From Euborellia annulipes (taxonomy: Eukaryota; Arthropoda; Insecta; Dermaptera; Anisolabididae), in contig JAKCPI010010660.1 of assembly GCA_023213315.1 (NCBI GenBank), positions 1 to 64,000 of the forward strand: a DNA stretch of 64,000 nt, read 5' to 3'. A model generated the notes under the pieces. That model saw only the letters and a list, made by a program, of their open reading frames with translations. It searched no databases and was not told where the DNA came from. Position 1 is the first letter of the stretch, and the number at the start of each line of letters is the position of its first letter. A program made the position numbers and the translations under genes. Of this stretch, positions 1-9,954 are shown piece after piece.

Positions 1-1080
1 TTAATTGATATCTAAAGAAAAATAATAAATAATTTCTATAAAATATTTAATAGAGTAATTTTATTTTTTTCTAAATAAAAATATTTTTTGGTTTATGAAG
101 AGACGGAGGTTGTTTGTTCCCTGTGTCTGGTAAGAAATAGACAATGGTGGGTATTTGATCGGGATGAAATTTTGATTGGTTTTCTTCTTGTATAAAACAT
201 CTAAATATAGAATCGAACGAATGTGAGACGGATGGTTCGCATTTGCCCCTCAAAATTAACCCATCAAAGTGGCATTCCCTAAAATGGCACTCAGCCAGTC
301 GGAAATATTGTTTCTCCATCAGATCGATTGTCTTTTTTATTTTTATTTTTTTCCACAAAAAAAAAAGGAGCCAAAGTTTCAGTAAACAAGCGGCCCAAAT
401 GGAATGGATGGCTAGAGAGAAAAATGGCGAATAGGATGTTATTTATTTTCTCGAGAAAGAATGGAAAATTGATTATTATCATCTCACCCCCTTGCCCAAT
501 TACATTTTCTCTCTACTTTAAATAATTTTCTTGAAAAATAATAAATCAAAATCTTTTACGTATGCTTCTTTTTTTTTTTAATAAAACTTGGAAAGAAATA
601 ATTTCAAATATAAAATTTTAATGATGGTACGAAGTGATAGCAGAGGATTTAAGAAGAAGGGATTGAGAAAATTAATTTTTATTCATGTGCTGATTCAGGC
701 GAGTCAATTAATTTTTATTTAACATATTTTATGAAACAACATAACTTAGAGTTTTAGGGAAGTCAAAACACAATTAAAAATATTTTGGTTTAAATTTGAA
801 ACAAATATGGAATAACAGTATTAGCAGAGTTTAGTTATTCCATTTAATATCCAAAAGAGAGAAAAAATTTACTAGCTAATTTGCTTTGACCGTGTGTCTG
901 TCATAATCCGATGAAGGTTTTTATGACGTCAAAATACCCAATTACGTTCTAATATAGTGTTTGTATAATATTAAACTCATTTTGCCATTTACGGTCTAAT
1001 TATTAATATTAATTAAAAGTAAATTTGAGTAGATAATTAACAAAGAAATTTTACTTGTATTATAGAAATAGCTATACATT
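1..1080. other. AT-rich non-coding stretch
   Basis: No recognisable gene. The sequence is AT-rich with A and T homopolymers. The open frames here are under 100 codons, low in complexity and match no family I know. Confidence 0.6.
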
Positions 1081-1090
1081 GTAGAATAGA

Positions 1091-1407
1091 CAAAAAAAAA
1101 AAAAAAATTGGGGAGGTTCCCTTTCAGTGATGCATTCTTGGAAAGGAGTAGACTATACGCTGGTGCTGAGGTAGTTCCTTCCCAAACTATGACATCCTCC
1201 CTAGGTTAAATAAAGGAAACCAGATGGAACTAGAAATAAGGATTGGTTCATTAGCTAGAAATAGGAATTGATGTAACTTCAAGGAGTGCCGATAGATGGC
1301 TACAACCAGATGGCGGTTGGGTTTGAGGTGTGAGTCTATGTACACAAAAACACTTTAGGTAAATAAATGGGGTTCCGATTGGAATTTCAAATAATAATAA
1401 TAATAAT
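1091..1407. other. Unclassified segment between poly-A and (AAT)n
   Basis: A run of about 16 A at 1091-1106 is followed by a GC-richer block and a short AAT microsatellite at about 1391-1407. It may be an unrecognised dispersed repeat. I see no second copy in the window and no coding signal. Confidence 0.35.
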
Positions 1408-1510
1408 TTCTAAAAAATTGAGATTTAAAAAAAAAAGATTAAAATAGATAGAAACCTCAGGAGATCTAAATAAATAGGAGCGGGGTCTAAATAGTCATAG
1501 ATGACGAAAA

Positions 1511-1562
1511 ATCCAATACTTTCTCTCTATATATTTCATATATAGGGTAAGAGAAAGTAAAA
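1511..1562 (-). repeat. Fragment of DINE-like family A (5' end)
   Basis: In reverse complement this is the start of repeat family A: ACTTTCTCTTACC, a TA-rich loop, then AGAGAGAAAGTATTGG. Only the first ~50 bp of the ~690-bp family unit remain. The full family is described at 18406-19069. Confidence 0.7.
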
Positions 1563-1732
1563 AAATTAATAAAAATTAATAAAAAATAAAAAAAGTAAAA
1601 AAACCTCAAGTAGTTGCCTAAGAACTTAGGGGGTCAAGAGGAGTTTCAGATAATACATCAGAACCCAAGAAGGCTCAATTATAGGAAAATATTTATAAGT
1701 AAAATTATTTAATAAATGTGAGGCTTCACTAG

Positions 1733-3601
1733 TAGTCCAGTCAAAATAGACTAAATTATGATTCCAGTTTGCATTAATTCCCAACAAGCTGGATTTTTGT
1801 GCAGGTCTTGAATACGTCATTACAAATTATATGTCAAAAGTCCCCATCGATCCCGCTTGTGCGTTGTTTTTTATTCGAGGTCAAAGGTCACAAATTTGCG
1901 TTTTTTGCGTATATCTCTGAAACAACGAGAGCTATCGAAAAATGGTTTAGACAAAGTTTGTAGATCGTAAAATTGTCTACAAAAAATATCTCAACACTTT
2001 TTCTTCTACGGTGCACTGTTCTCGAATTATGGCTATTTTTAACATAGAAAATACGAATAGACACTCATACGTGGCCAGTATGCATCATCGGGTTAACCAT
2101 TTGAACACAAAATATTAGAACATAGTTTTATTTGCCCCATGCACACAAGTACGTGAAAAATATACAATTCTGAGTGAGTCATCGTCCGTCCCTAATTATA
2201 TTGGACGGTTGGCCTTGAGAAACATCTGCCTGCGAGGTGAAATTGTGGTTGTTGATCGTGGGCTAAAGACTTTAATGGATTCAAGTACTGAAAGGGGTGA
2301 TGGGTTCGATGAATATTTGAAGGACAAAACATCTGTAACGATACATAAGCAGTGTCGTAAAGCATACACCCGGAAGAGCAGCATCGCTGCAGCTAAAGAC
2401 AGCGTGAGGCGGAGATAGCTACGACATCTGGGATTAGTCCTCCTCGTACTAGAGTACGAAGTAATGAATCGTCTTTTTGTTTCAAGAAATATTGTTTGTT
2501 CTGTGGCAATGAAGCAGATAAAACGGCTGAAATGAAAAAAGCGCAGCATCTTCGACGAAGAGTGTCTCAAGTTTCAACCCTTGACTTCAACCCATTAGTG
2601 GAGGTAAAATCGGTTGTCCTGAAAATGATTCTATTACTTCAGCGATGGAAGAAATATTTGCATTTATTGAAAATCATGATGATTGTCAATTTTCAATACA
2701 AGAATAGAAAGATAAATTGGGAAGTTCAACATTCATTTGCTTTATCGACAACCAGCATGACGTCCTCAGCAAAGCTTGGTATGAGAAGAAAAAGCAAAAT
2801 GAAAAGGAAGAGAGGTTGAGAATACTTGAAGCAGCTGCAGCAATCGTTCGAGAAGATATTCAGTCGATAGTGTTTGACACTGATAATTATCCTCCACCTA
2901 CTCAGATGTTCGAAGATATCAATAGTGATATTCCAGAATCTTTGACTTACTTGTTAGATGCTGCTCTTCCGGGTGTATGCTTTACGACACTGCTTATGTA
3001 TCGTTACAGATGTTTTGTCCTTCAAATATTCATCGAACCCATCACCCCTTTCAGTACTTGAATCCATTAAAGTCTTTAGCCCACGATCAACAACCACAAT
3101 TTCACCTCGCAGGCAGATGTTTCTCAAGGCCAACCGTCCAATATAATTAGGGACGGACGATGACTCACTCAGAATTGTATATTTTTCACGTACTTGTGTG
3201 CATGGGGCAAATAAAACTATGTTCTAATATTTTGTGTTCAAATGGTTAACCCGATGATGCATACTGGCCACGTATGAGTGTCTATTCGTATTTTCTATGT
3301 TAAAAATAGCCATAATTCGAGAACAGTGCACCGTAGAAGAAAAAGTGTTGAGATATTTTTTTGTAGACAATTTTACGATCTACAAACTTTGTCTAAACCA
3401 TTTTTCGATAGCTCTCGTTGTTTCAGAGATATACGCAAAAAACGCAAATTTGTGACCTTTGACCTCGAATAAAAAACAACGCACAAGCGGGATCGATGGG
3501 GACTTTTGACATATCATTTGTAATGACGTATTCAAGACCTGCACAAAAATCCAGCTTGTTGGGAATTAATGCAAACTGGAATGTCTATTTTGACTGGACT
3601 A
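1733..3601. mobile_element. Fold-back element with ~650-bp inverted arms
   Basis: The left arm (1733-2385) and right arm (2957-3601) are near-identical inverted copies. They differ mainly by an 11-bp indel near the outer end and a few bases. Both outer ends read TAGTCCAGTC, and the trinucleotide TAG flanks both sides (1730-1732 and 3602-3604), a possible short target duplication. The arms enclose a ~570-bp centre. Each arm carries the 5' part of a broken coding sequence, so the right arm is better explained as an inverted duplicate of the 5' end of a larger element than as ordinary terminal inverted repeats. A transcript could form a ~650-bp duplex. The superfamily is unknown. Confidence 0.85.
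2209..2971 (+). pseudogene. Broken transposon-associated Cys/His-domain gene
   Basis: Three short frames follow one another in different phases: 2209-2418, 2496-2819 and 2717 to about 2971. Read in order they resemble one protein broken by frameshifts. The first part has a leucine/lysine-rich stretch followed by an H-x2-C-x3-Y motif (IHKQCRKAY). The second has a C-x2-C motif (KYCLFCG) followed by a basic stretch (HLRRRVSQVSTLDF). The third has an acidic/aliphatic stretch ending IPESLTYLLDA. From memory, the order of an HxxC motif, a CxxC knuckle and a 'YP...IPESL..LL' block recurs in uncharacterised, repeat-encoded proteins of hydrozoans, corals and arthropods. I do not know the function. The frame runs into the inverted right arm at about 2957, so the C-terminus was lost when the arm formed. 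Inferred to be a dead transposon gene. Confidence 0.45.
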
Positions 3602-3723
3602 TAGGATGAGTTAATTGACCGTAATATATCGAGTTATAAATTCAAATTTTTCTTTCATTTATAACCTAGTGAAACCTCACATACATGTATATATAATAAC
3701 TTTACTTATAAATATGTTTCACG

Positions 3724-3964
3724 CAGTAGCGTCATTTCAACTTTTTCTTGGGGGGGGGGGGAGCAAACATTTTTTTTTTCTTAAAATTTCCTTACAAATA
3801 GGTACTCAAATTTGGCCAAAAGACATTTAATTAATTGTTTAATTTTGTACAGTTTGTAAACTCGTAGATATATTTTGAAAGATTTTATTTAGAATAATAC
3901 AAAAATTTATAAAAATCAGAGCCCTTGGGGGGGGGAATGTCCCCCACCCCAAATGACGTCACTG
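3724..3964. mobile_element. hAT-type MITE, perfect 8-bp TSD
   Basis: The terminal inverted repeats read CAGT(A/G)(G/A)CGTCATTT, at 3724-3737 and as AAATGACGTCACTG ending at 3964. They are flanked by a perfect 8-bp direct duplication GTTTCACG (3716-3723 and 3965-3972). Eight-bp TSDs are typical of the hAT superfamily. There is a poly-G run near the left end and a poly-G/C block near the right, and no coding capacity. Confidence 0.85.
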
Positions 3965-3972
3965 GTTTCACG

Positions 3973-5214
3973 TAAAACCTACACCACTTTCCCTCCAAAT
4001 TATGAAAATATTTATATTGTTACCAAGGTATCCATAGAGAGATATGCATTTGTTTGATTATTAACCGTAAAACCATAAAACTTCAAAATATTCTGCTTTT
4101 TTAGGAGACCATACAAAGGAGGCCTTCCCCCTCTCCCAAAGAGGCCAACTTTGGTTACGCCATTGATTTCCTCCATTGGATTTTAATATTTTTGTTTTCT
4201 TTTTTACAATCTATTAACTGATGGTATCGTCTAGTTTGAAGGCAAGGTTAGAATATTGATTTGGCACCCTATACCCTAAATATACCCTTCAGCCCTTCGG
4301 GGCAGCGAAAAGCTATTTGCAAAGGCGAAAAAGGCCTCTTCCCCCTCCCACGATGCCCTTGCCCTTATATGCAAAAGGGAGGCACTTACTCCATGGAGAT
4401 GAGCAATTTTCAATTTTTTAAAAGGTTCAGTTTCTCCTCCTTTCTCTCCCTTATGAGATATGGCTCTCTTCCAGTTTTCAAGGAATGAAGTAAAAAAAAG
4501 AGAGAGAAGAAAAAAATGAACTCGGCACAAAAAGAACGAAGCGAACTGGGGGAAAAAAATGAGAAAAACTATTTTAAAAAAATTCAAATTAAACGATGTT
4601 ATCTTGAGTTTATTAATAAGATTTTTTAATTAATAAATTAATTAAAATAAATTTAATTAACAAAATATTTCTAACAAATATAAATAAATTTAAAGTTTTA
4701 GAAACCTCCCCCCTCCCCTATTTTCTATTCACTAAAACCACCAAATCAAGTGAAATAGCCAATATTAATGTAATACTCCAATTGGCAACCTTTATCAAGA
4801 AATGTCAGTACGAACAATCGGGTCATAAATCCTGGTCTTGTAATGAAATAATACCACCCCTCTTTTAAGGGTTGGGGGAATTTATTCAAAACCACTGGCG
4901 CTACTTAACGGCGTTAAATCACGGCATTAATTTAATCGGCGTGTATATTGCATTAACATTATGCATGATTAGTTATGGCCTTACTTTGTGACGTCATTCA
5001 CAATATAAAACCTTGTTATTTATAACCAGCAAAATGTATAAATTCCTCGGCTTTTTGGTGTTTAGGCCCTTTTGAGAAATTCAAAATATCTCAAATTTTT
5101 GATTGATTATTATATTCACTATTATAGGTAGTAAAATATTTTTTTAATATTATTCATTCTTTAGCATAAATGAAAACGATTTCTTTCTTTATAACTTTGT
5201 TGTATAATTTCATT
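3973..5214. other. Non-coding, GC-mixed unique stretch
   Basis: No gene recognised. The block at 4260-4390 is GC-richer and unique here. A decayed 'ggttacgccattg' end near 4153-4165 may be the remnant of a hAT-type MITE. Nothing else is supported. Confidence 0.4.
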
Positions 5215-5690
5215 CGTTTTATCTTAGGTTTCGATTATACCATTATAAAAGAGAAATGCCCTCGGGGCTTGGTGTAGGGGTTAGCGTGCTAACCTCGTAT
5301 ACCAAACGTCGCGGGTTCGGACCCCAGGCAGTCCGATGATTTTATTTAAGCCATTTGGTACCAAATGGCTTAAATAAGAATGCCTGGACCCCAATTAATA
5401 TATATTAATAAATTATGTGAGTATCGTTTAAAGTCTTAAATGGCCTAAGTTGCCGAAAAGACTGTGTGTGTGAATGTGAGTGTGAATGGGAAAAAAGTGT
5501 GAGTGTTTTTTAAAATAAATAAAAAAGAAATTTCAAAAAAATATTTTCAGCTCAATTAAATAATTACAATTTAATTAAATTAGGAATTGGTCTAAATGCC
5601 TTCAGATGCCGAAAAGGACCTAACGTGAGCTGAAAATTTGTTTTGAAATTTCTCTTTTATAATGGTATAATCGAATCCTAAAATAAAACT
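5215..5690. repeat. Small palindromic element split by a SINE
   Basis: The left arm (5215-5257, continuing at 5532-5553) is the inverted copy of the right arm (5637-5690). Example: TCGATTATACCATTATAAAA on the left pairs with TTTTATAATGGTATAATCGA on the right. The left arm is split by the SINE at 5258-5524. The loop contains a 'ctaaatgcc..cagatgccgaaaagg' segment like the 3' tail of SINE family 2, so the palindrome may derive from an inverted repeat around an old SINE tail. Confidence 0.75.
5258..5524 (+). repeat. tRNA-derived SINE, family 1, copy 1
   Basis: This is the best-preserved head of the family. An A-box-like TGGTGTAGGGGTTAGCG is followed ~45 bp later by a B-box-like GGGTTCGGACCCC, the spacing of a Pol III internal promoter. 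The body has a palindromic 'aagccatttgg/ccaaatggctt' core, a conserved 'ggcctaagttgccgaaaaga' segment, a GT-rich stretch and an A-rich tail. Short AGAAAT repeats (5252-5257 and 5526-5531) fit a target duplication. Other copies: 9410, 13483, 27905, 35985, 51778 and 58622. Confidence 0.85.
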
Positions 5691-6860
5691 TAATAAAAAT
5701 TAATCAAGTAAAAATGAAACGACAATTTTCAAAATATTAAATATTACATCTCCTAAGCCATACTCTAAAAACTTTTTTTTCGATTCCATGATTGGAGGGG
5801 GGGTTATTCTCAAACCCCTCCCCTCTGCTCCACTGTCATTGCAAATTCAACCCTTAATAAAGAAAATAAAGGTAAATAGAGCTCACAGCATTATTTTTGA
5901 ATATTTATTTAAGACAAGGAGTCATTCAAAATGAATGACATTTTGTTTGTTGTTTGAGGGCGGGTCGCTCTATTCATTGAAACAGAGAAATAATCAAATT
6001 AATACTAGTGCTTTTGTAATTTCTAATTATTTAGAAACCAAGCAACAAATAGAGCTCTTTTTATTAAAATATTTGACAAATAATATTTCGCTATCCACAT
6101 AAAGAGAACGATGCGTCTTCGAAACAGCAAAATAACTAAAAATTTTATTTCTAAAGGTCTACCTGGTAGGGACTCTAATTCCAAGGTTCATGCAAATCAA
6201 TTTATCATAGAAATAAAAATAAACGAACACATTATTTTAGTAAAATAAAAAAATAATTATGTAGAATAATAAATGAAATTTTTTCTAGATATTAATCTAG
6301 TTTTTATTTTTTTTTATTTTGGAGAATTAAATATCGAGTATAGAAGGTTAAAAAGACCTTACTGTCCTTCAGAAGGAGATATTTAAAATTTCCAAATATA
6401 GAGCTTTTATGATTTTATTTTATTTTTTTTTTCAATTTTTTTTTGAAATTTTTTTGCATTTGGAAATGAGGGGGGAGGGGTACTTCCGACACCTCTGGAT
6501 ATCCAAGCAATATAAAAAAAACATTATGCAAATATTACCTTAAAAAAAATATTAAATTAAATATAATAAAATTCCAATATTTACCGACATTAATTTTATA
6601 GTGTTTGAATAAATAAATAAATGAATTCATTATTATTTCACTTTCACTTATTCATATATAAATTTTTCTTTTCAAATTCACATACCCAATAATAAAATAA
6701 TAAACAAAGATAATCTTGATTGTAAGATAAAATGAACTCAAATAATAGTAATTAAGAAAGAGTTAAGTACTAGTATACAGGGTGGCAATTATTTTCATTA
6801 GTTATATGGTCTTAATTTCCTTAGTATTTAATTAAAAGATCACTTTAAAATTCTCTTCTT
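5691..6860. other. AT-rich non-coding stretch
   Basis: No gene or full repeat recognised. Poly-T runs lie near 6300-6470. A 'gaggggggaggggtacttccgacacc' block near 6468-6493 (split here: gagggggg, aggggtac) looks like a fragment of a G-run MITE. Confidence 0.4.
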
Positions 6861-7237
6861 TTTTTTTCTATTAAAAATTAAATTTTAAAGTAAAACGCGT
6901 TTTTTTTTGCAAATTCAAATATTTAATTTGCTAAAATAATAAATAATCTTATCCAAAAGACCAAGGAGTCTGGGATGCAATTACTTATGTCTAATTTTCA
7001 AATATTCTATCTCTTTTTGCCATATTCTGGCGTCAATATAAATGATAACCTTAAAAGCCAAGAGATTTTGACCCCAAGCAATCTGATGAAATTTAGATGG
7101 ATACCCCCAATTGATATAATTAAATGTGCCTGGATTTACTGTTGCGAAACAAACATAAATGTTATTTAAAGTCTATAGGTTATATAATGTAGGCCCAAAA
7201 TTTTTATACATATCTAGGTATGATATTGTATTTTTTA
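6861..7237 (+). repeat. Direct duplication unit D (first copy)
   Basis: About 370 bp, repeated at 7917-8690 with scattered substitutions. Both copies start TTTCTATTAAAAATTAAATT and end near GATATTGTATTTTTT. The middle (about 7065-7180) resembles a diverged family-1 SINE ('gaccccaagcaatctgatgaaat', here split as gaccccaagca / atctgatgaaat). A DINE-like element sits exactly at the junction of the two copies. Confidence 0.8.
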
Positions 7238-7925
7238 CTTTCTCGTACCTCTATATATATGTTAATATATAGAGAGAGAAAGTATTGGTTTCATGTCAAA
7301 AATTCGATGTCGAGATTTTGATGGATCTTCAAGTTTTGAGGTCCCCTGAATCCAAAAAAGTGGTTTTCGCGACATGGTCTGTCTTGTGTGTGTCTGTGTG
7401 TCTGTCTGTCTGTGTGTCTGTGAACAAAATATCTCAAGAACGAAAAGAGCTAGGAAGTTGAAATTTTATATTTAAGTTAGGCACCCCCATGGGACGTGAC
7501 ACGAAGCTTTTGAACAAAATCAGCCAAAAAGTACTAGTACTTTACTGATGCACTTTTTCAGTTTTTTTCGATTTTCTCAAAATTTGCTCCAACGATTTTT
7601 TTTAAAATTCAAAAATCAATTATTTTTTAGATTCTCTATAAAATGTATATTCTCATTTTGTGATTGAAATCTTCTGAAGACCACTTTACTCTTGTTCTTC
7701 ATAGGAAAGATAGGAATTTCTCCTATGGTTGCTATGGTAACAAAATATAAATATTTTTTCCATACTTATATATTTTACATCTTGAAAATCGAATGTACCG
7801 TACTGTCGGCAACTAAATACATGTCGACACAAAAAATCTGGTGAGACAAGCACAGTACACAACTTTCGATTACCGAAGGTAAGAGAAAGTTGTGTGCTGT
7901 GCGCCAGTCACACCAGATTTTTTTC
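7233..7925 (+). mobile_element. DINE-like family A, full-length copy 1
   Basis: A full ~690-bp unit. It starts TTTACTTTCTCGTACC, with a TA-rich hairpin closed by AGAGAGAAAGT. It then has the conserved 'atgtcgagattttgatgg' and 'gacatggtctgtct' blocks, a GT/TCTG microsatellite, 'atctcaagaacgaaaagagc', and 'agtactagtactttactgat'. It ends with a ~90-bp imperfect hairpin closed by AAAAATCTGGTG and CACCAGATTTTT. No TSD is visible; it sits between T runs. Confidence 0.8.
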
Positions 7926-8690
7926 TATTAAAAATTAAATTTTAAAGTAACTTTCAAACGCGTTTTTTTTTTTTTTGCAAATCCAAATATTTAATTTGCT
8001 AAAATAATAAATAATCTTATCCAAAAAATCAAGGAGTCTGGGATGCAATTAATTATGCCTAATTTTCAAATATTGTATTCTCTTTTTCCCATATTCTGGC
8101 GTCAATATAAATGATAACTTTAAAAGCAAAGGGGGGTGTTGGTTTGGATCCCAAGCAATCTGATGAAATTTAGATAGATACCACCAATTGATATAAAAAA
8201 ATGTGCCTGGATTTACTGTTGCAAAACAAACATAAATAAGTGTTATTTAAAGTCTTTATGTTATACTAGCCAAAGCCCCGCCTTCGGCGGGGGCTTTCGG
8301 CTAGCCAGGGGGCTGCGCCCCTGGACCCCCTTGCTCGCCTATTTATATACATACCGGTACATACATTTTCCCATTTCATTTTTATATATAGAGTTTATTT
8401 TAACGGTTAATTATTCATGAACTTAAGATTTTTTGTGAATCATATCCTTTCCGGGACTCTCCCGGTACACAGACAAAAAATTCACGCCGATATTTTAGAA
8501 TTCAAAATGTAAATAAATAAAAAAAATCGTAAACATGGGTAAATATTTATATTTTGTTACCATGGCGCTATCCCTGAGGCCTGATTGGTTGTTTCACACA
8601 TCGGACACCCTCTTAGCCTTTTATATATAAGTATGATAATGTAGGCCCTAAATTTTTATACATGTCTAATGGTAAGATATTGTATTTTTT
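7917..8690 (+). repeat. Direct duplication unit D' (second copy, interrupted)
   Basis: Second copy of unit D, interrupted at 8266-8636 by a GC-rich element. Comparison with D gives the empty site: D reads gttatataatg where D' reads gttata, insert, taatg. No base was duplicated or lost. Confidence 0.8.
8266..8636 (+). mobile_element. GC-rich hairpin element, family C, copy 1
   Basis: It opens with a nested GC-rich hairpin (about 8271-8300, stem GCCCCGCC/GGCGGGGGC) followed by a second one (CCAGGGGGC/GCCCCTGG). It then has 'ttgctcgcc', a tacatacat-rich block, and an end reading TATATATAAGTATGA. The empty-site comparison with unit D shows zero target duplication, with insertion between A and T. 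That fits a Helitron-like element, but a CTRR 3' end is not evident. Related copies: 12848, 14137 (reverse), 20169 and 25004. Confidence 0.6.
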
Positions 8691-8874
8691 TGATAAAAGT
8701 CTATATGGTTTCAGATGCCGAAAAAGATATAAAAACAAAAAATCTCAGCCTGAATAATAGCTACGCCACTTTGATTAATTTTGATATAATCATCATCTTT
8801 CTTTGCCTTAAATTCCTATTACATTAGAATTAGACTCGATAGAGAGAATAAATATGACTCCTAAGGGAGCGTAC

Positions 8875-9159
8875 AAGTATTACGTAACGCAATCTTTGAA
8901 GATTTTTGACCCCTCCCCCTCCCCCCCTATGTAACGCGCCGTAACATTTTTTCTGGACCACCCCCTAGACGCTACGTAACGCTTAAGGGGCCATTTTTAT
9001 CTAAAAGTCACAATTATGTTGCGCAAAGTATCGAAAAGTCGCTAAAAATCAGTTATGTAACGCGTTGTTCAACCCCCTCCCCCCTTGTAACGCATGGTAA
9101 CGTTTTACGAGACCCCCCCCTCTCCCCCAAATTGCGTTACGTAATACTTGTACGATCCC
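8875..9159. mobile_element. PIF/Harbinger-type MITE, TSD TAA
   Basis: Long terminal inverted repeats: the left starts GGGAGCGTACAAGTATTACG and the right ends CGTAATACTTGTACGATCCC. TAA flanks both sides (8872-8874 and 9160-9162), matching the TWA target of PIF/Harbinger elements. Internal 'gtaacgc' motifs occur in both halves, and poly-C/poly-T blocks lie inside each arm. No coding capacity. Confidence 0.8.
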
Positions 9160-9409
9160 TAAGTGAGAATAACTTTTTCTACCTTCGTCGTTAATTGCGC
9201 GATGAGGGGTCGGTACTTACTTTAAATTGTAAGACTAATTCTAAATATGATGCGGAAGAGAAGAGAGAAGAGATGACCTGAAGCCTATTTAAATAAGAAA
9301 GATCGTCCTGGCCTAACTCGGACATCTCGAGGTCGATTTCCAGGCACCCACAAGATATAAAACCCTGAGCAGTTTAAATGATTTTGTAGAAAATTCAAAC
9401 TAAATATTT

Positions 9410-9941
9410 GCCCCCGGGTGTGGCGTAGTAGGTAGCGTGCCTACCTCCTATACCAAACGTCGCGGGTTCGGACCCAGGCAGTCCGATGATTTTATTTAAG
9501 CCATTTGGATACCAGATGGCTTAAATAGAAATGCCTCAACCCACAATAGATAATATATATTACAACGGTTATCGTCAAAGTCTTATATGGTTCAGAGAGG
9601 AAGGGCAGAGGCAGCCAAAAGGAAATAATTCTGAATGCTACAACAATTTTCCGGAGACGTTTCGGTGCATTTATTAGTGCTCCATCTTCAGTCCTTTAAT
9701 TGTTTTTAATTTTCTGAAGATGGAGCACTAATAAATGCACCGAAACGTCTCCGAAAATTGTTGCAGCATTCAGAATTATTTCCTTTGGCTGCCTCTGCCC
9801 TTCCTCTGAATTATCATCACAGCCACCACACCTTAGTTGAAAGTCTTATATGGCCTGAGTTGCCGAAAAGACTGTGTGAATGTGTGTGTGAGTGTGAGTG
9901 TGAATGAGAAAAAGTGTGAATGTTTTTTTTGATAAAAAAAA
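9410..9941 (+). repeat. SINE family 1, copy 2 (interrupted)
   Basis: The head has an A box (GGCGTAGTAGGTAGCG) and B box (GGGTTCGGACCC), followed by the usual body. A 13-bp perfect target duplication AAACTAAATATTT flanks it (9397-9409 and 9942-9954). The body is interrupted after 'aaagtcttatatgg' by the palindromic element at 9591-9839, which is therefore younger than the SINE. Confidence 0.9.
9591..9839. mobile_element. Palindromic Penelope-like insertion with 14-bp TSD
   Basis: Inverted arms at about 9591-9691 and 9714-9810 enclose a 22-nt loop. A 14-bp direct repeat AAAGTCTTATATGG (9577-9590 and 9840-9853) flanks the insert. Each arm holds, on one strand, CTGAAGA, a stem-loop, then GAAACGTC. 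This matches the CUGANGA...GAAA core of hammerhead ribozymes, which are known from Penelope-like elements. The assignment is inference: no reverse transcriptase is present and a complete three-helix fold was not shown. Confidence 0.6.
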
Positions 9942-9954
9942 AAACTAAATATTT

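Noticed and set aside
1728..1742. CACTA sequence at the left end of the fold-back, suggesting an EnSpm/CACTA element
   Set aside because: The right arm ends GACTGGACTA and then diverges; there is no matching TAGTG at the other end.
8266..8340. Bacterial contamination, suggested by the GC-rich hairpin resembling a REP sequence
   Set aside because: The same element occurs five times here, embedded in host repeats and AT-rich flanks.
6861..8690. Direct repeats flanking ~690 bp read as a small LTR retrotransposon
   Set aside because: The repeats lack TG...CA ends, a primer-binding site and a polypurine tract, and the middle is a known family A element.
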